Below, piece after piece: positions 9,402 to 18,634 of a stretch of 47,672 nt of DNA. The notes under the pieces are model-generated. The model was not told where the DNA came from and searched no databases. It saw nothing but the letters and a program-made list of their open reading frames with translations. The translations under genes were made by a program, and so were the position numbers. Position 1 is the first letter of the stretch. Each line of letters opens with the position of its first letter. Source of the stretch: Salegentibacter sp. R32 (GTDB lineage: Bacteria > Bacteroidota > Bacteroidia > Flavobacteriales > Flavobacteriaceae); assembly GCF_008692195.1 (NCBI RefSeq), contig NZ_RXOM01000025.1, forward strand, positions 1 through 47,672. Reading direction: 5' to 3'.

Positions 9402-10067
9402 ATGGAATCAACAAAATTAAAAAGACCTAAACATAAAGGTTCACCACAACTTTTTAAAAATCCTATTTTAGAAAAGTTAACGCATACCCACATTTCTTTA
9501 CCGCTGATTATTTTCTCGGTTATTTCGGCAGCTTTAATTTACTACGGAATTATAGAAAAAGGGTTTAAAACCCCGGAAATGATTTTATTATTCTTTGGTG
9601 GTTTATTTTTCTTCACCTTTGTTGAATATATCATGCACCGCTACTTATATCATATTCCGGCGACGTCTGAGCGTAAAAAGAAAATTTCTTACACCATGCA
9701 CGGTGTACATCATGATTATCCAAAAGATAAATCGAGATTGGCAATGCCACCTGTATTAAGTTTAGTGGTTGCCACTGTACTTTTCATCATTTACCGAGTA
9801 GTTTTAGGAGACTATGTATTTGGCTTCTTAGCAGGATTTTTAATTGGTTATGCGGCCTATTTAGCCGTGCACTATTCTGTTCATGCATTTAAAGTGCCCA
9901 ATAACTTTTTAAAAATTTTATGGCATCATCATAGTATTCACCATTATCGTGAGCCGGACAGGGCATTTGGAGTTTCTTCACCACTTTGGGATCATATTTT
10001 TAGAACCATGCCTAGAAAAAACCCACGAGCTAGAAGAGCAGCCACGGGAACCAGTATAGACGATTAA
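9402..10067 (+). CDS. Sterol desaturase/fatty acid hydroxylase superfamily, FA2H/Scs7-like
   Basis: Di-iron membrane oxygenase. The histidine boxes are complete: H79-RYLY-H84, H100-GV-H103-H104, H157-YSV-H161 and H175-HHSI-H180-H181. The context of each box (HGVHHDYPKDKSRLAMPP, HHYREPDRAFGVSSPLWDHI) is much closer to fatty acid 2-hydroxylase (Scs7/FA2H) than to sterol desaturases or carotene hydroxylases. Membrane segments flank the boxes (about residues 32-50, 56-75, 118-155). No cytochrome b5 domain is present, so electrons must come from elsewhere. A role in 2-hydroxylation of fatty acyl chains of sphingolipid- or sulfonolipid-type lipids is a family-based inference. It ends 6 bp from the convergent App1-like gene. 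Confidence 0.82.
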   Translation: MESTKLKRPKHKGSPQLFKNPILEKLTHTHISLPLIIFSVISAALIYYGIIEKGFKTPEMILLFFGGLFFFTFVEYIMHRYLYHIPATSERKKKISYTMHGVHHDYPKDKSRLAMPPVLSLVVATVLFIIYRVVLGDYVFGFLAGFLIGYAAYLAVHYSVHAFKVPNNFLKILWHHHSIHHYREPDRAFGVSSPLWDHIFRTMPRKNPRARRAATGTSIDD

Positions 10068-10073
10068 TCTTAC

Positions 10074-11120
10074 TTAGTTAGTTGATATGATATAATTATT
10101 TTCCCGTGCATGTTGTTCAGCTTCTTCAGAAGAATTAATCATGAGCACGGGAGTCGTTTCAAAATCATCTATAATTCCTTTTACCCGTTGCATTCGTTTT
10201 TTATGCTGAACGCTCCTTAGGTAAATACACAAAATCCTATCAGGAAACTGTGCGGCAATATCGGTATAAATAGAAGCATCGTGTTCCCCACTATCCCCTA
10301 TTAAAATGAATTTTAAATGCGGATAGCTTTCTAAAATATTAATGATTTTCCGTTGTTTATGAGGTTTCTCCGGTTTTAAAGTGCTATCAAAAGGACCACG
10401 TAAGTTTCTTAACAAAATGGGACCTTTTGGAAATTGGTTATGGTCTAGAAACAACTTTAAGTACTCGTATAAATTCCATGGACTGTTGCTTAAATAAAAC
10501 ATCGGGTTGCGAGAAGTTTCCTGTAAACCAATCGCTAATTTTTGATAAAGCTCTGCGGCACCTTTTAAGGGTATCCGCTTATAAGCATTAGTAAATAAAG
10601 AATTCTTCAGTAAACGCCATTTTAAAAAAGAAGTAACGCCGGTATGCAGAATAGTATCATCAATATCGCTAATCACACCAAATTCCGCTTTTTCATCGGG
10701 CACTAGTAATTCACCTTCAAAAGGATTTTTCAGTAAAACCGTTTTGGGATAAAGTTCTCCTTTATAAAAAAGTTCAAAATTCAACCAGCCTTCCTCATCA
10801 CAGTATTCAGCTAGATTTTCTTTCAACTTTTTATCAAATACAAAGTAACCTTCTCCATCACTCTTTGTGGTAAATTCGTGTCCGTTAGGTAGTTTCAGTA
10901 ATAGTTCAGCATCAGGAATTTCAAAACTGTCAAATTGCTTGTAAGTATTTTTTACGGTTTTAAAGAAATTTTGTTCTTGTTGAATTTTTAAAGGTTCGTT
11001 ATCCAACACCCGACCGTAAACATATAAATGATGCGGAGTGGCGTAACTACGATAAGGCGTCACCAAAATTTGTTCGTAATTTTTGTAACGCCCCAGTAGT
11101 TTTTTTATCCTTCTTATCAT
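10074..11120 (-). CDS. App1-like phosphatidate phosphatase family protein (DUF2183)
   Basis: HAD-like phosphatase related to yeast App1. The hallmark DIDDT is D152-I-D154-D-T within SDIDDTILHTGVTSF, followed by the family motif FFYLSNSPWNL-type segment (here MFYLSNSPWNLYEYL) and LIGDSGEHDASIYTDIA, the acidic HAD motif. The N-terminal 140 residues form a beta-rich domain (YVFDKKLKE...). There is no signal peptide, so it is probably cytosolic or peripheral. The length of 348 residues is normal for bacterial members. The ATG at 11118-11120 is the first plausible start. In vivo substrate is unproven for bacterial family members. Confidence 0.83.
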   Translation of the reverse strand: MIRRIKKLLGRYKNYEQILVTPYRSYATPHHLYVYGRVLDNEPLKIQQEQNFFKTVKNTYKQFDSFEIPDAELLLKLPNGHEFTTKSDGEGYFVFDKKLKENLAEYCDEEGWLNFELFYKGELYPKTVLLKNPFEGELLVPDEKAEFGVISDIDDTILHTGVTSFLKWRLLKNSLFTNAYKRIPLKGAAELYQKLAIGLQETSRNPMFYLSNSPWNLYEYLKLFLDHNQFPKGPILLRNLRGPFDSTLKPEKPHKQRKIINILESYPHLKFILIGDSGEHDASIYTDIAAQFPDRILCIYLRSVQHKKRMQRVKGIIDDFETTPVLMINSSEEAEQHARENNYIISTN

Positions 11121-11175
11121 TTACAATTCAATTGAAATGGAAAGATAGAAGTTTTTATATGGAAAGCTTTATACT

Positions 11176-13428
11176 TTAATTTTCTTTAAGATTTTCCTGA
11201 AAAGAAATAGAGTTTTCTTGTTGCTGAATAATTTCTTTTTTCTCTACTGAAGAAGCCTCTTCGCTTTCCATTTCTTCTGAATGATCGCCTAAAATAGGTG
11301 CTAATACCAAGCCTACTAAACAGGTAAGTTTAATAAGAATATTCATCGACGGCCCGGAAGTATCTTTAAATGGATCACCCACGGTATCACCAGTTACTGC
11401 GGCTTTATGTGCATCGCTTCCTTTATAGGTCATTTTTCCGTCAATTTCAACTCCGGCTTCAAAGGATTTTTTCGCATTATCCCAAGCGCCACCGGCATTA
11501 TTCTGAAAGATGGCCCACATCACTCCAGAAACACAAACTCCAGCCATATAACCGCCCAAAGGTTCTGCTCCAAAAATCAATCCGACTAAAATAGGAACGA
11601 TAATGGTAATAAGTCCCGGTAAAATCATTTCTTTTAAAGCAGCTTTTGTCGAAATATCTACACAACGGGCATAGTTGGGTTTTGCCGTTCCTTCCATAAT
11701 TCCCGGTATTTCTTTAAACTGTCGGCGTACTTCTTTTACCATTTGCATGGCTGCTTTCCCTACTGATTCCATCGCTAAGGCAGAAAATATTACCGGTATC
11801 ATTCCCCCCACAAACAAGGCTGCCAAGACATCGGCTTTAAAAATATTTATCCCTTCAATCCCTGTAAAAGTTACATAAGCGGCAAAAAGTGCCAAGGCAG
11901 TTAACGCTGCAGAAGCAATTGCAAAACCTTTCCCTACGGCGGCAGTTGTATTTCCTACGGAATCTAAAATATCGGTACGCTCCCGAACCTCATCGGGCAA
12001 TTCGCTCATTTCTGCTACTCCCCCGGCATTATCTGCAATAGGCCCAAAGGCATCAATCGCTAATTGCATCGCGGTAGTTGCCATCATCGCAGAAGCAGCT
12101 AAAGCAACTCCATAAAATCCAGCCAATTCATACGAACCATAAATGGCTGCTGCAAATAAAATAACGGATAGAAAAGTAGATTTCATTCCCACCGCCAAAC
12201 CGGCAATAATATTAGTAGCTGCTCCGGTGGAGCTATTTTTTACAATGTGAAGCACCGGTTTTTTACCTAAACTGGTATAATGTGCCGTTACCCAAGAAAT
12301 TAAAGCTCCTACACACAAACCTATTAAGGCTGCCCAAAAAACATTTTGCGAGGAAATATTCTGAATTCCTTCTCCAAAAAAGTTCATTTGCAATTCGGTA
12401 GGCAACATCCAATCTATTAAAAACCAACTGGCAATTAAAGTCAATAAAATAGCGACCCAGTTTCCACGATCCAACGCAGCTTGTACTTGACTTTCTTTAG
12501 CATTGTTAGAACTAACACTTACTAAAAAAGTACCAATGATGGAAGCTAAAATCCCTACTCCCGCAATTACTAGCGGAAGTAAAATAGGCCCCATATTATT
12601 AAAGTTATCGATAAAGGCTCCATCGGCCGACATATCTCTTATGGCATAATTTCCGAGAACCATCGCTGCTAATACCGTTGCTACATAACTTCCGAATAAA
12701 TCGGCCCCCATTCCGGCAACATCGCCAACATTATCACCTACATTATCAGCAATAGTAGCTGGATTTCGAGGATCGTCTTCTGGGATTCCGGCTTCTACTT
12801 TCCCTACTAAATCGGCTCCCACATCGGCTGCTTTGGTATAAATTCCGCCGCCAACCCTAGCGAAAAGTGCGATTGATTCAGCACCTAAAGAAAAGCCGGC
12901 GAGAGCTTCTAACACCATAGTCATTTCAGCATAAAAAGATTTTTCATTCAACAGAAATTGACTCATAAAAAACCAAAACAATAGACTTAAACCTAAAACT
13001 GCTAGACCCGCAACACTTAATCCCATAACGGTTCCTCCACTAAAAGAAACCTTCAAGGCTTTTGGCAAGCTCGTTTTGGCAGCTTCTGCAGTACGCGAAT
13101 TGGCTTCGGTAGCAATTCGCATTCCTATATTTCCAGCTAAGGCTGAAAAAACCGCTCCAATAATAAAGGCAGGGATAATCATCCAACTGGTTGTGGTGAC
13201 TAAAGTAGAAACACCATAAAGCGCTACAGAAGCAAGAAGTACGAAAATAAGAAGTAAACGGTATTCGGCATTTAAAAAGGCAAGCGCCCCTTGTTTAATG
13301 CTTTGGGAAATGTTTTGCATTTTTTCATTGCCCGCGGGTTGTTTTTTAACCCAATTTGCTTTAAAAATAATAAAGATAATTCCTAAAACTGCTAAGATGA
13401 TAGGAAGAAATAGCACATTAGATTCCAT
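11176..13428 (-). CDS. hppA: Membrane-bound ion-pumping pyrophosphatase
   Basis: Integral membrane pump coupling PPi hydrolysis to H+ and/or Na+ export. About 16 membrane segments are predicted. The catalytic loops are intact: [52 protein letters not shown] and [19 protein letters not shown]. The motif [10 protein letters not shown] carries Ala where K+-independent enzymes have Lys (GNTTKA), so a K+-dependent enzyme is predicted. Length is 750 residues, including a charged C-terminal tail of about 35 residues. It follows ppa on the same strand after a hairpin at 13489-13514, so membrane and soluble pyrophosphatases are adjacent. Whether Na+ or H+ is moved needs alignment of the ion-gate residues. 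Confidence 0.95.
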   Translation of the reverse strand: MESNVLFLPIILAVLGIIFIIFKANWVKKQPAGNEKMQNISQSIKQGALAFLNAEYRLLLIFVLLASVALYGVSTLVTTTSWMIIPAFIIGAVFSALAGNIGMRIATEANSRTAEAAKTSLPKALKVSFSGGTVMGLSVAGLAVLGLSLLFWFFMSQFLLNEKSFYAEMTMVLEALAGFSLGAESIALFARVGGGIYTKAADVGADLVGKVEAGIPEDDPRNPATIADNVGDNVGDVAGMGADLFGSYVATVLAAMVLGNYAIRDMSADGAFIDNFNNMGPILLPLVIAGVGILASIIGTFLVSVSSNNAKESQVQAALDRGNWVAILLTLIASWFLIDWMLPTELQMNFFGEGIQNISSQNVFWAALIGLCVGALISWVTAHYTSLGKKPVLHIVKNSSTGAATNIIAGLAVGMKSTFLSVILFAAAIYGSYELAGFYGVALAASAMMATTAMQLAIDAFGPIADNAGGVAEMSELPDEVRERTDILDSVGNTTAAVGKGFAIASAALTALALFAAYVTFTGIEGINIFKADVLAALFVGGMIPVIFSALAMESVGKAAMQMVKEVRRQFKEIPGIMEGTAKPNYARCVDISTKAALKEMILPGLITIIVPILVGLIFGAEPLGGYMAGVCVSGVMWAIFQNNAGGAWDNAKKSFEAGVEIDGKMTYKGSDAHKAAVTGDTVGDPFKDTSGPSMNILIKLTCLVGLVLAPILGDHSEEMESEEASSVEKKEIIQQQENSISFQENLKEN

Positions 13429-13481
13429 AGAACAAAATATTAAAATTCTATTAAATCTAAGCTAATATTTTCTAAAATCAA

Positions 13482-13514
13482 TAAAAAAAGCAGCACTTTT
13501 TTAGCACTGCTTCA
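13482..13514 (-). terminator. Terminator-like hairpin between ppa and hppA
   Basis: On the minus strand AAGCAG pairs with CTGCTT around a partly paired A-rich loop, followed by seven or more T. The stem is imperfect in the middle, so some readthrough into hppA is likely. Confidence 0.6.
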
Positions 13515-13538
13515 AAGAATATGACAAATATCAGTTTT

Positions 13539-14048
13539 TTATCTAATGCTCACTTCTTTTACCGGAACGTCACTTTTTTTGAATCGCTCAACGCATTGAG
13601 TGACGATATCTTTAGCTTCTGAGACATCTCCCCAACCACCAACATCTACTTTCTTTTCTTCAAGATCTTTATAAACTTGGAAGAAATGTTCAATTTCTTT
13701 TATTAAGTGTGGATTCAATCCGTCTAAATTATCTACTTTATTTGCAATCGGATCGCTTACCGGTACACAGATAATTTTTTCATCGGGACCTTTTTCATCT
13801 GCCATATGGAAAACTCCAATAGGTTTTACCTCTATCACGCATCCAGGAAAAGTAGGCTCTGTAACCAATACCAACACATCTAACGGATCTCCATCTAAAG
13901 CTAAAGTCTCTGGCACGAAACCATAATCTGCAGGATACATCATAGATGAAAAGATCATTCTATCGTATCTAATTTTTTTAAGCTCGAAATCATACTCGTA
14001 TTTATTTCGGCTTCCTTTTGGGATTTCAATTAATACATCAAACGTCAT
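13539..14048 (-). CDS. ppa: Soluble inorganic pyrophosphatase, family I
   Basis: Hydrolyses PPi to phosphate in the cytoplasm with Mg2+. Characteristic segments are SRNKYEYDFELKKIRYDR, MMYPADYGFVPETLALDGDP and LDVLVLV, which include the acidic metal-binding residues DGDPLD. Length is 169 residues, typical of bacterial family I enzymes. The start ATG at 14046-14048 lies about 45 bp downstream of an exact TAnnTTTG motif on the minus strand. It is followed by hppA on the same strand, giving two routes of PPi disposal from one locus. Confidence 0.95.
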   Translation of the reverse strand: MTFDVLIEIPKGSRNKYEYDFELKKIRYDRMIFSSMMYPADYGFVPETLALDGDPLDVLVLVTEPTFPGCVIEVKPIGVFHMADEKGPDEKIICVPVSDPIANKVDNLDGLNPHLIKEIEHFFQVYKDLEEKKVDVGGWGDVSEAKDIVTQCVERFKKSDVPVKEVSIR

Positions 14049-14091
14049 TATATAAAAATTATCTAATTTATTTTAAATTTTAACAAGGCTG

Positions 14092-14099
14092 CAAATTTA
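14092..14099 (-). promoter_or_regulatory. Candidate -7 element of the ppa promoter
   Basis: Minus-strand TAAATTTG matches TAnnTTTG exactly, with predicted start of transcription near 14086. The -33 region is not convincing. Confidence 0.42.
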
Positions 14100-14127
14100 A
14101 CAAATGTCCTGAGTATAAGCTATTTTT

Positions 14128-16620
14128 TTAGAAATAAAATCCGAAAGATCCTGTAACCCCGAAACTTCTGGCATCAGGATTATCAAAATAGTTCCCCCGA
14201 AAGTGAAAATCTAATCGAAATATTTTAAATATATTTCCTATTCCAAGACTGTATGACCAATAAGGTTCATTTTCAGGAGCTAGCAATACTGGATGTGAAG
14301 AAGAGGCATTGAGTAATTGGTTTTCATCTGAAATACTTCCCATTACTGCCCTCACGGCTACCAGTTCCCGTAGATTTAAATCCCGAATAAGCGGGATCCT
14401 CCCAAAGAACCTTCCGTTAAAGTTATGTTCTAGATGAAGACTTGCATAAGTATCGGTCACAAATTCATAATAATCTAACAGTGGGTAGGTTCCAAAAATA
14501 GAAAATAGGGTTTGGTTCCCGGGAACTACGTTTAATAAACCTAAAGGAACTTCTCCAAAGGTTTTTCCGGCTTCTAAAGTCGTTGTCAGTTTCCCAAAAC
14601 CTCCTAATTGCCAAGGATGACGATAGTAAAACTGAAGTTTTTCATAATCAAAATCACTACTGAAAGGTCCTTTTATTCCTACTGCATAATTTAAAAATAG
14701 TCGTGGATAATCGCCGTCATTAATAATAATACGTTCTACACCATAGCCTGTTGTTTTTCTGCCAGGGGAATAGGTAAGAATAGTGGAAATTTCAGTTTGA
14801 TTGACTTCTGAAGCGGTTTCGGTTCTTTCTTCATTGGTGTAATAAGCTAAACTAAACTCATCGGATGCAGATTCTAAAGTTCGGTAAGAACCGCCTACGC
14901 GTAGATTAAAGTTTTTCCACGGTTCCATTTCTACCGCAAAAGTACTTAAATTAATATTGGTTAAGCTCATATTGGCACCAACAGTAATTAAAGAGGATGA
15001 TGCCAAACTCCTTCCCAAAACATCATTAGTATTGGTTAAACTTGCGCCCAACTGCTCAATATCCCGGCGGTTACCTCCGCTAAGGATTAAGCGAGAACGT
15101 GGATCTACCAAAATCTTACCGGATAAACCGTATTTGAACTTATTGTCTTTAAATCCGTAAGCGGTATAACCTTCTATTCGCCAAGGGTCGTTACGCCCAA
15201 AATAAGTTCTACCGCCAGCTCTTACTCTTATTCCTTCCACATCATTGTAACCAAAAGTGGAAAAAATGGGACCGTAATCAAAATTATCAAATTCAATATA
15301 ACCGGAAGCCAAAATAGAACCTATATTATATAAACGTTGAAAAGCCCGGACGGTTTTTAAAGTATCGAGCATGGTGTAGACTTTTTGCTCATCGTTATTT
15401 AACGGCTCAAGTCTATTTTGTTGCCAAAAGGTACTGTCACGATTGTAAACTTTCTCGATGTATTGGTCGCGATCATTTTCATAGAACTCTTCGCTTCTTT
15501 CAATATCAAAAGCATATTCATCGTACAAGGTCGTCCGTTTTCCATAAACTCCACGGGCGTCATCTTTTTTTCTGAAAGCAAAATCGGACATAAAATGGTC
15601 TCGGGTAATCAGGAAAATAGAATCGTTCAATACATCAAAATCTTGTTCAATATAAATATCGCGTACCCAGTTAATGTTAGCACTTTTGGTAGCGGCTAAA
15701 TTTATTTTTTTAATCGCCCAAGTTGAATCGTTTACCCAAAAATCTCCTTTAAACGTAAGTTCATTTTTTCGACGTGGATAATACACGATTTTGTAACACC
15801 ACTTGTTATCTACGTAGGCGCTATCGGCCAACACATAATTGTAGACATTAATTCCGGTGGTTGAAAGTGGACTCACAAAGCTTTTATCGAAAAACTTCAA
15901 ATAGTTATCATAGACATTATATTCTTTGTAAAGGTCTTTTACAAATTCAATTAAGGTTTGATTATCACTAAAACCGGAATTTTTATTCCCGATAAGGATT
16001 TCTTTTTCTTTTCCTGATTCATTATTCCCATAAACTCGATAGACCGCTTCATTTATGAAAATAGGAAGATAAGTTTTCCCTGTTACGGCATTGGTATCGG
16101 TTTCTTCAAAAATAAATTCCATTCCATTAAAAATACGGCTATTGATTAGAGCACTATCAATGGTGTTTAAATCGAATTCTTGCTTTTCGTATTTCTTGTA
16201 TTGGTACTGGTCGAATTTATAAATCCCATTTTCCCGTCTATTCTCCCAAATTTTCCGAAGAATATCAATAGCAGGATTATTCTTTTTAGAAGTTTTTCCC
16301 TGATAAATCACCACCTCATCTAAGGCATTCTGTTCTTCTTCCAGAATAATTTCAAGATTAAGGGAAGCTGATTTCTCTAACAGTATGGTTTGAGATTGAA
16401 AACCCACAAATGAGACCTGCAAAGCATCATAATCTTTTTCAGTTTCTACATAAAAGCTACCATCGTCATTGGTAATTGTCCCTATGGAAGAGTTTTTAAA
16501 AAGGACATTGGCAAAAGGAACAGGTTCTCCACTTGAGTCTTTCACGTAACCACCTACCTTTGTCTGTGCAAAGCCTAACGAACATACAAGCGATAAACAA
16601 AGTAGGTAATAATATTTCAT
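14128..16620 (-). CDS. DUF5686 outer-membrane protein with N-terminal carboxypeptidase-regulatory-like domain
   Basis: Start taken at ATG 16618-16620 (MKYYYLLCLSLVCSLGFAQ), a good signal peptide cleaved after AQ; a GTG start at 16638 would add six residues and lie inside a terminator stem. Residues about 22-105 form a CarboxypepD_reg-like beta sandwich (VGGYVKDSSGEPVPFANVLF, SIGTITNDDGSFYV). The rest is DUF5686, ending in alternating strands and a terminal FGVTGSFGFYF typical of an outer-membrane barrel. Length is 830 residues. Proteins of this type are abundant in Flavobacteriia; their role is unknown, with surface or transport functions proposed. It lies between pdhB and ppa on the same strand, but a terminator separates it from pdhB. 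Confidence 0.88.
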   Translation of the reverse strand: MKYYYLLCLSLVCSLGFAQTKVGGYVKDSSGEPVPFANVLFKNSSIGTITNDDGSFYVETEKDYDALQVSFVGFQSQTILLEKSASLNLEIILEEEQNALDEVVIYQGKTSKKNNPAIDILRKIWENRRENGIYKFDQYQYKKYEKQEFDLNTIDSALINSRIFNGMEFIFEETDTNAVTGKTYLPIFINEAVYRVYGNNESGKEKEILIGNKNSGFSDNQTLIEFVKDLYKEYNVYDNYLKFFDKSFVSPLSTTGINVYNYVLADSAYVDNKWCYKIVYYPRRKNELTFKGDFWVNDSTWAIKKINLAATKSANINWVRDIYIEQDFDVLNDSIFLITRDHFMSDFAFRKKDDARGVYGKRTTLYDEYAFDIERSEEFYENDRDQYIEKVYNRDSTFWQQNRLEPLNNDEQKVYTMLDTLKTVRAFQRLYNIGSILASGYIEFDNFDYGPIFSTFGYNDVEGIRVRAGGRTYFGRNDPWRIEGYTAYGFKDNKFKYGLSGKILVDPRSRLILSGGNRRDIEQLGASLTNTNDVLGRSLASSSLITVGANMSLTNINLSTFAVEMEPWKNFNLRVGGSYRTLESASDEFSLAYYTNEERTETASEVNQTEISTILTYSPGRKTTGYGVERIIINDGDYPRLFLNYAVGIKGPFSSDFDYEKLQFYYRHPWQLGGFGKLTTTLEAGKTFGEVPLGLLNVVPGNQTLFSIFGTYPLLDYYEFVTDTYASLHLEHNFNGRFFGRIPLIRDLNLRELVAVRAVMGSISDENQLLNASSSHPVLLAPENEPYWSYSLGIGNIFKIFRLDFHFRGNYFDNPDARSFGVTGSFGFYF

Positions 16621-16624
16621 ATAA

Positions 16625-16659
16625 ACAAAAAACTTCACCTCCCGGGCAGAAGATGAAGT
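16625..16659 (-). terminator. Intrinsic terminator of pdhB
   Basis: On the minus strand a 10-bp stem (16650-16659 with 16632-16641, two T.G pairs) with an 8-nt loop is followed by six T. It ends only a few bases before the ATG of the DUF5686 gene, so that gene has either readthrough or a promoter within this short gap. Confidence 0.8.
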
Positions 16660-16680
16660 CGTAAATATAGCTGTATAATT

Positions 16681-17664
16681 TTACTTATACATTACTTTTT
16701 TCACAGCTTTAACAACATCTTCACTGTTAGGCAACCACTCTTTCAATAATACCGGAGAGTAAGGTGCCGGAGTATCGGCTGTGTTTATTTTTATAATTGG
16801 AGCGTCTAAATAATCAAAAGCTTGCTCTTGTACTTGATAAGTAATTTCTGTTGAAATATTCCCGAAAGGCCAAGCTTCTTCTAAAATCACCAATCTATTG
16901 GTTTTCTTTACAGATTCGATAATAGTTTCGTGATCCATTGGACGAATTGTTCTTAAATCTATAACTTCAGCTGAAATACCTTCTTTTTCTAATTCTTCAG
17001 CAGCTTTGTAGGCTTCTTTAATAATTTTACCAAAAGAAACAATCGTTACATCGCTACCTTCCCGTTTAACATCTGCCTTCCCGATTGGAATTGTATATTC
17101 TTCCTCTGCTTCCGGCACTTCACCTTTATCTCCATACATTTGTTCACTTTCCATAAAAATTACCGGATCGTCATCGCGAATGGCAGATTTTAAAAGTCCT
17201 TTCGCATCGTAAGGATTAGAAGGAACAATTACTTTTAAACCGGGGCAGTTAGCATACCAGCTTTCAAAAGCTTGAGAGTGTGTAGCTCCCAACTGACCTG
17301 CAGAAGCGGTTGGCCCTCTAAACACGATAGGACAATTAAATTGCCCGCCGGACATCTGTCTGATTTTAGCCGCGTTGTTGATGATTTGGTCAATACCTAC
17401 CAAACTAAAGTTGAAGGTCATAAACTCTATAATAGGTCGAGTCCCTGTCATAGTAGATCCTACACCTATTCCGCTAAAACCGGCTTCGGCAATTGGAGTA
17501 TCGATAATACGATCAGGACCAAATTCATCCAACATTCCTTTAGATGCTTTATACGCTCCGTTATATTCAGCAACCTCTTCTCCCATTAAGTAAACTGCTT
17601 CGTCACGACGCATTTCTTCGCTCATCGCTTCGGCTACTGCTTCCCTAAATTGAATTGTTCTCAT
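16681..17664 (-). CDS. pdhB: Pyruvate dehydrogenase E1 component, beta subunit
   Basis: Beta half of the alpha2beta2 thiamine-diphosphate E1 of the pyruvate dehydrogenase complex. Visible family segments are REAVAEAMSEEMRRD, VYLMGEEVAEYNGAY, DTPIAEAGFSGIGVGS (with the Glu that contacts ThDP), FRGPTASAGQLGATHSQ, and the C-terminal transketolase domain with VIDLRTIRPMDHETI. Length is 327 residues, as expected. The E1 alpha and E2 genes are not adjacent; the E2 is often elsewhere in Flavobacteriia. It is divergent from etfB across 173 bp, with promoter-like motifs on both strands. Confidence 0.94.
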   Translation of the reverse strand: MRTIQFREAVAEAMSEEMRRDEAVYLMGEEVAEYNGAYKASKGMLDEFGPDRIIDTPIAEAGFSGIGVGSTMTGTRPIIEFMTFNFSLVGIDQIINNAAKIRQMSGGQFNCPIVFRGPTASAGQLGATHSQAFESWYANCPGLKVIVPSNPYDAKGLLKSAIRDDDPVIFMESEQMYGDKGEVPEAEEEYTIPIGKADVKREGSDVTIVSFGKIIKEAYKAAEELEKEGISAEVIDLRTIRPMDHETIIESVKKTNRLVILEEAWPFGNISTEITYQVQEQAFDYLDAPIIKINTADTPAPYSPVLLKEWLPNSEDVVKAVKKVMYK

Positions 17665-17694
17665 TATTATTTCACTATATTTTTAATCGAAACA

Positions 17695-17702
17695 CAAAAA
17701 TA
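17695..17702 (-). promoter_or_regulatory. Candidate -7 element for pdhB
   Basis: Minus-strand TATTTTTG matches TAnnTTTG exactly, about 31 bp before the pdhB ATG. No clear -33 partner at 19-21 bp. Confidence 0.42.
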
Positions 17703-17753
17703 AGGATTACACTCGCAAAACCTATAGAAAATTGAATAAAAAAAATGTTATGC

Positions 17754-17789
17754 TTGCATAGTATTTTATTATCAAATTCCTTATATTCG
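17754..17789 (+). promoter_or_regulatory. Candidate promoter for etfBA
   Basis: TTG at 17754-17756 and TATATTCG at 17782-17789 (seven of eight to TAnnTTTG), with a spacing of 25 bp that is a little long. It lies about 50 bp before the etfB ATG. Confidence 0.35.
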
Positions 17790-17837
17790 CAGGAAACATT
17801 TTTATAAATCTAATTTTAATCAAAATATATTAAGAAA

Positions 17838-18584
17838 ATGAAAATATTAGTCTGTATAAGTCACGTACCAGACACTACTTCTAAAATAAACTTTACAGAA
17901 GGAGATACTAAATTCGATACCAACGGAGTCCAATTTGTGATTAATCCTAATGATGAATTTGGCCTTACCCGTGCCATGTGGTTTAAAGAAAAGCAAGGAG
18001 CAAGCGTAGATGTGGTTAACGTAGGTGAAGCAGATACTGAACCTACCTTAAGAAAAGCATTAGCCATCGGCGCAGATAACGCCATTAGAGTGAACACGCC
18101 TGCTACCGATGGTTTTCAAGTAGCAAAAGAACTAGCCAAAGTTGCCCAAGACGGAGGTTACGATTTAATTATTGCCGGAAGGGAATCTATCGATTACAAC
18201 GGTGGAATGGTTCCCGGAATGTTAGCTAAATTAATCAAAGCTAATTTCGTGAACACATGTGTAAGTTTAGAAGTTGAAGGTGATAAAGCAACAGCCATTC
18301 GTGAAATTGATGGCGGTAAAGAAACTTTAACCGCTAATCTTCCTTTAGTGATTGGAGGACAAAAAGGTTTAGTGGAAGAAAGCGACCTTAAAATCCCGAA
18401 TATGAGAGGTATTATGATGGCGCGTAAAAAACCTTTAAACGTAGTCGAACCTGTTGGTGCAGATGCCAAAACAAAAGCTGAAAAATTTGCCAAACCTGCT
18501 CCTAAAGGTGATGTGAAATTGGTAGATAAAGATAATTTAGATGAATTGATTGACTTGCTTCATAACGATGCGAAAGCCATCTAA
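17838..18584 (+). CDS. etfB: Electron transfer flavoprotein beta subunit
   Basis: Small subunit of the heterodimeric ETF that takes electrons from acyl-CoA dehydrogenases. Motifs: MKILVCISHVPDT at the N-terminus, INPNDEFGLTRAMWFKE, the beta-ETF signature region LIIAGRESIDYNGGMVPGMLA and LPLVIGGQKGLVEESDLKIP followed by PNMRGIMMARKKPL. Length 248 residues. The etfA gene follows after 50 bp on the same strand and the pair shares a terminator at 19637-19679. The acyl-CoA dehydrogenase at 3203 is a candidate partner. Confidence 0.95.
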   Translation: MKILVCISHVPDTTSKINFTEGDTKFDTNGVQFVINPNDEFGLTRAMWFKEKQGASVDVVNVGEADTEPTLRKALAIGADNAIRVNTPATDGFQVAKELAKVAQDGGYDLIIAGRESIDYNGGMVPGMLAKLIKANFVNTCVSLEVEGDKATAIREIDGGKETLTANLPLVIGGQKGLVEESDLKIPNMRGIMMARKKPLNVVEPVGADAKTKAEKFAKPAPKGDVKLVDKDNLDELIDLLHNDAKAI

Positions 18585-18634
18585 GCAAAATCAAGACAAT
18601 TCAACAGTAATTATTCATCTTAAAAATTAAAAAA

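Noticed and set aside
15418-15699. Plus-strand open frame of 93 codons
   Set aside because: Shadow of the DUF5686 gene on the opposite strand.
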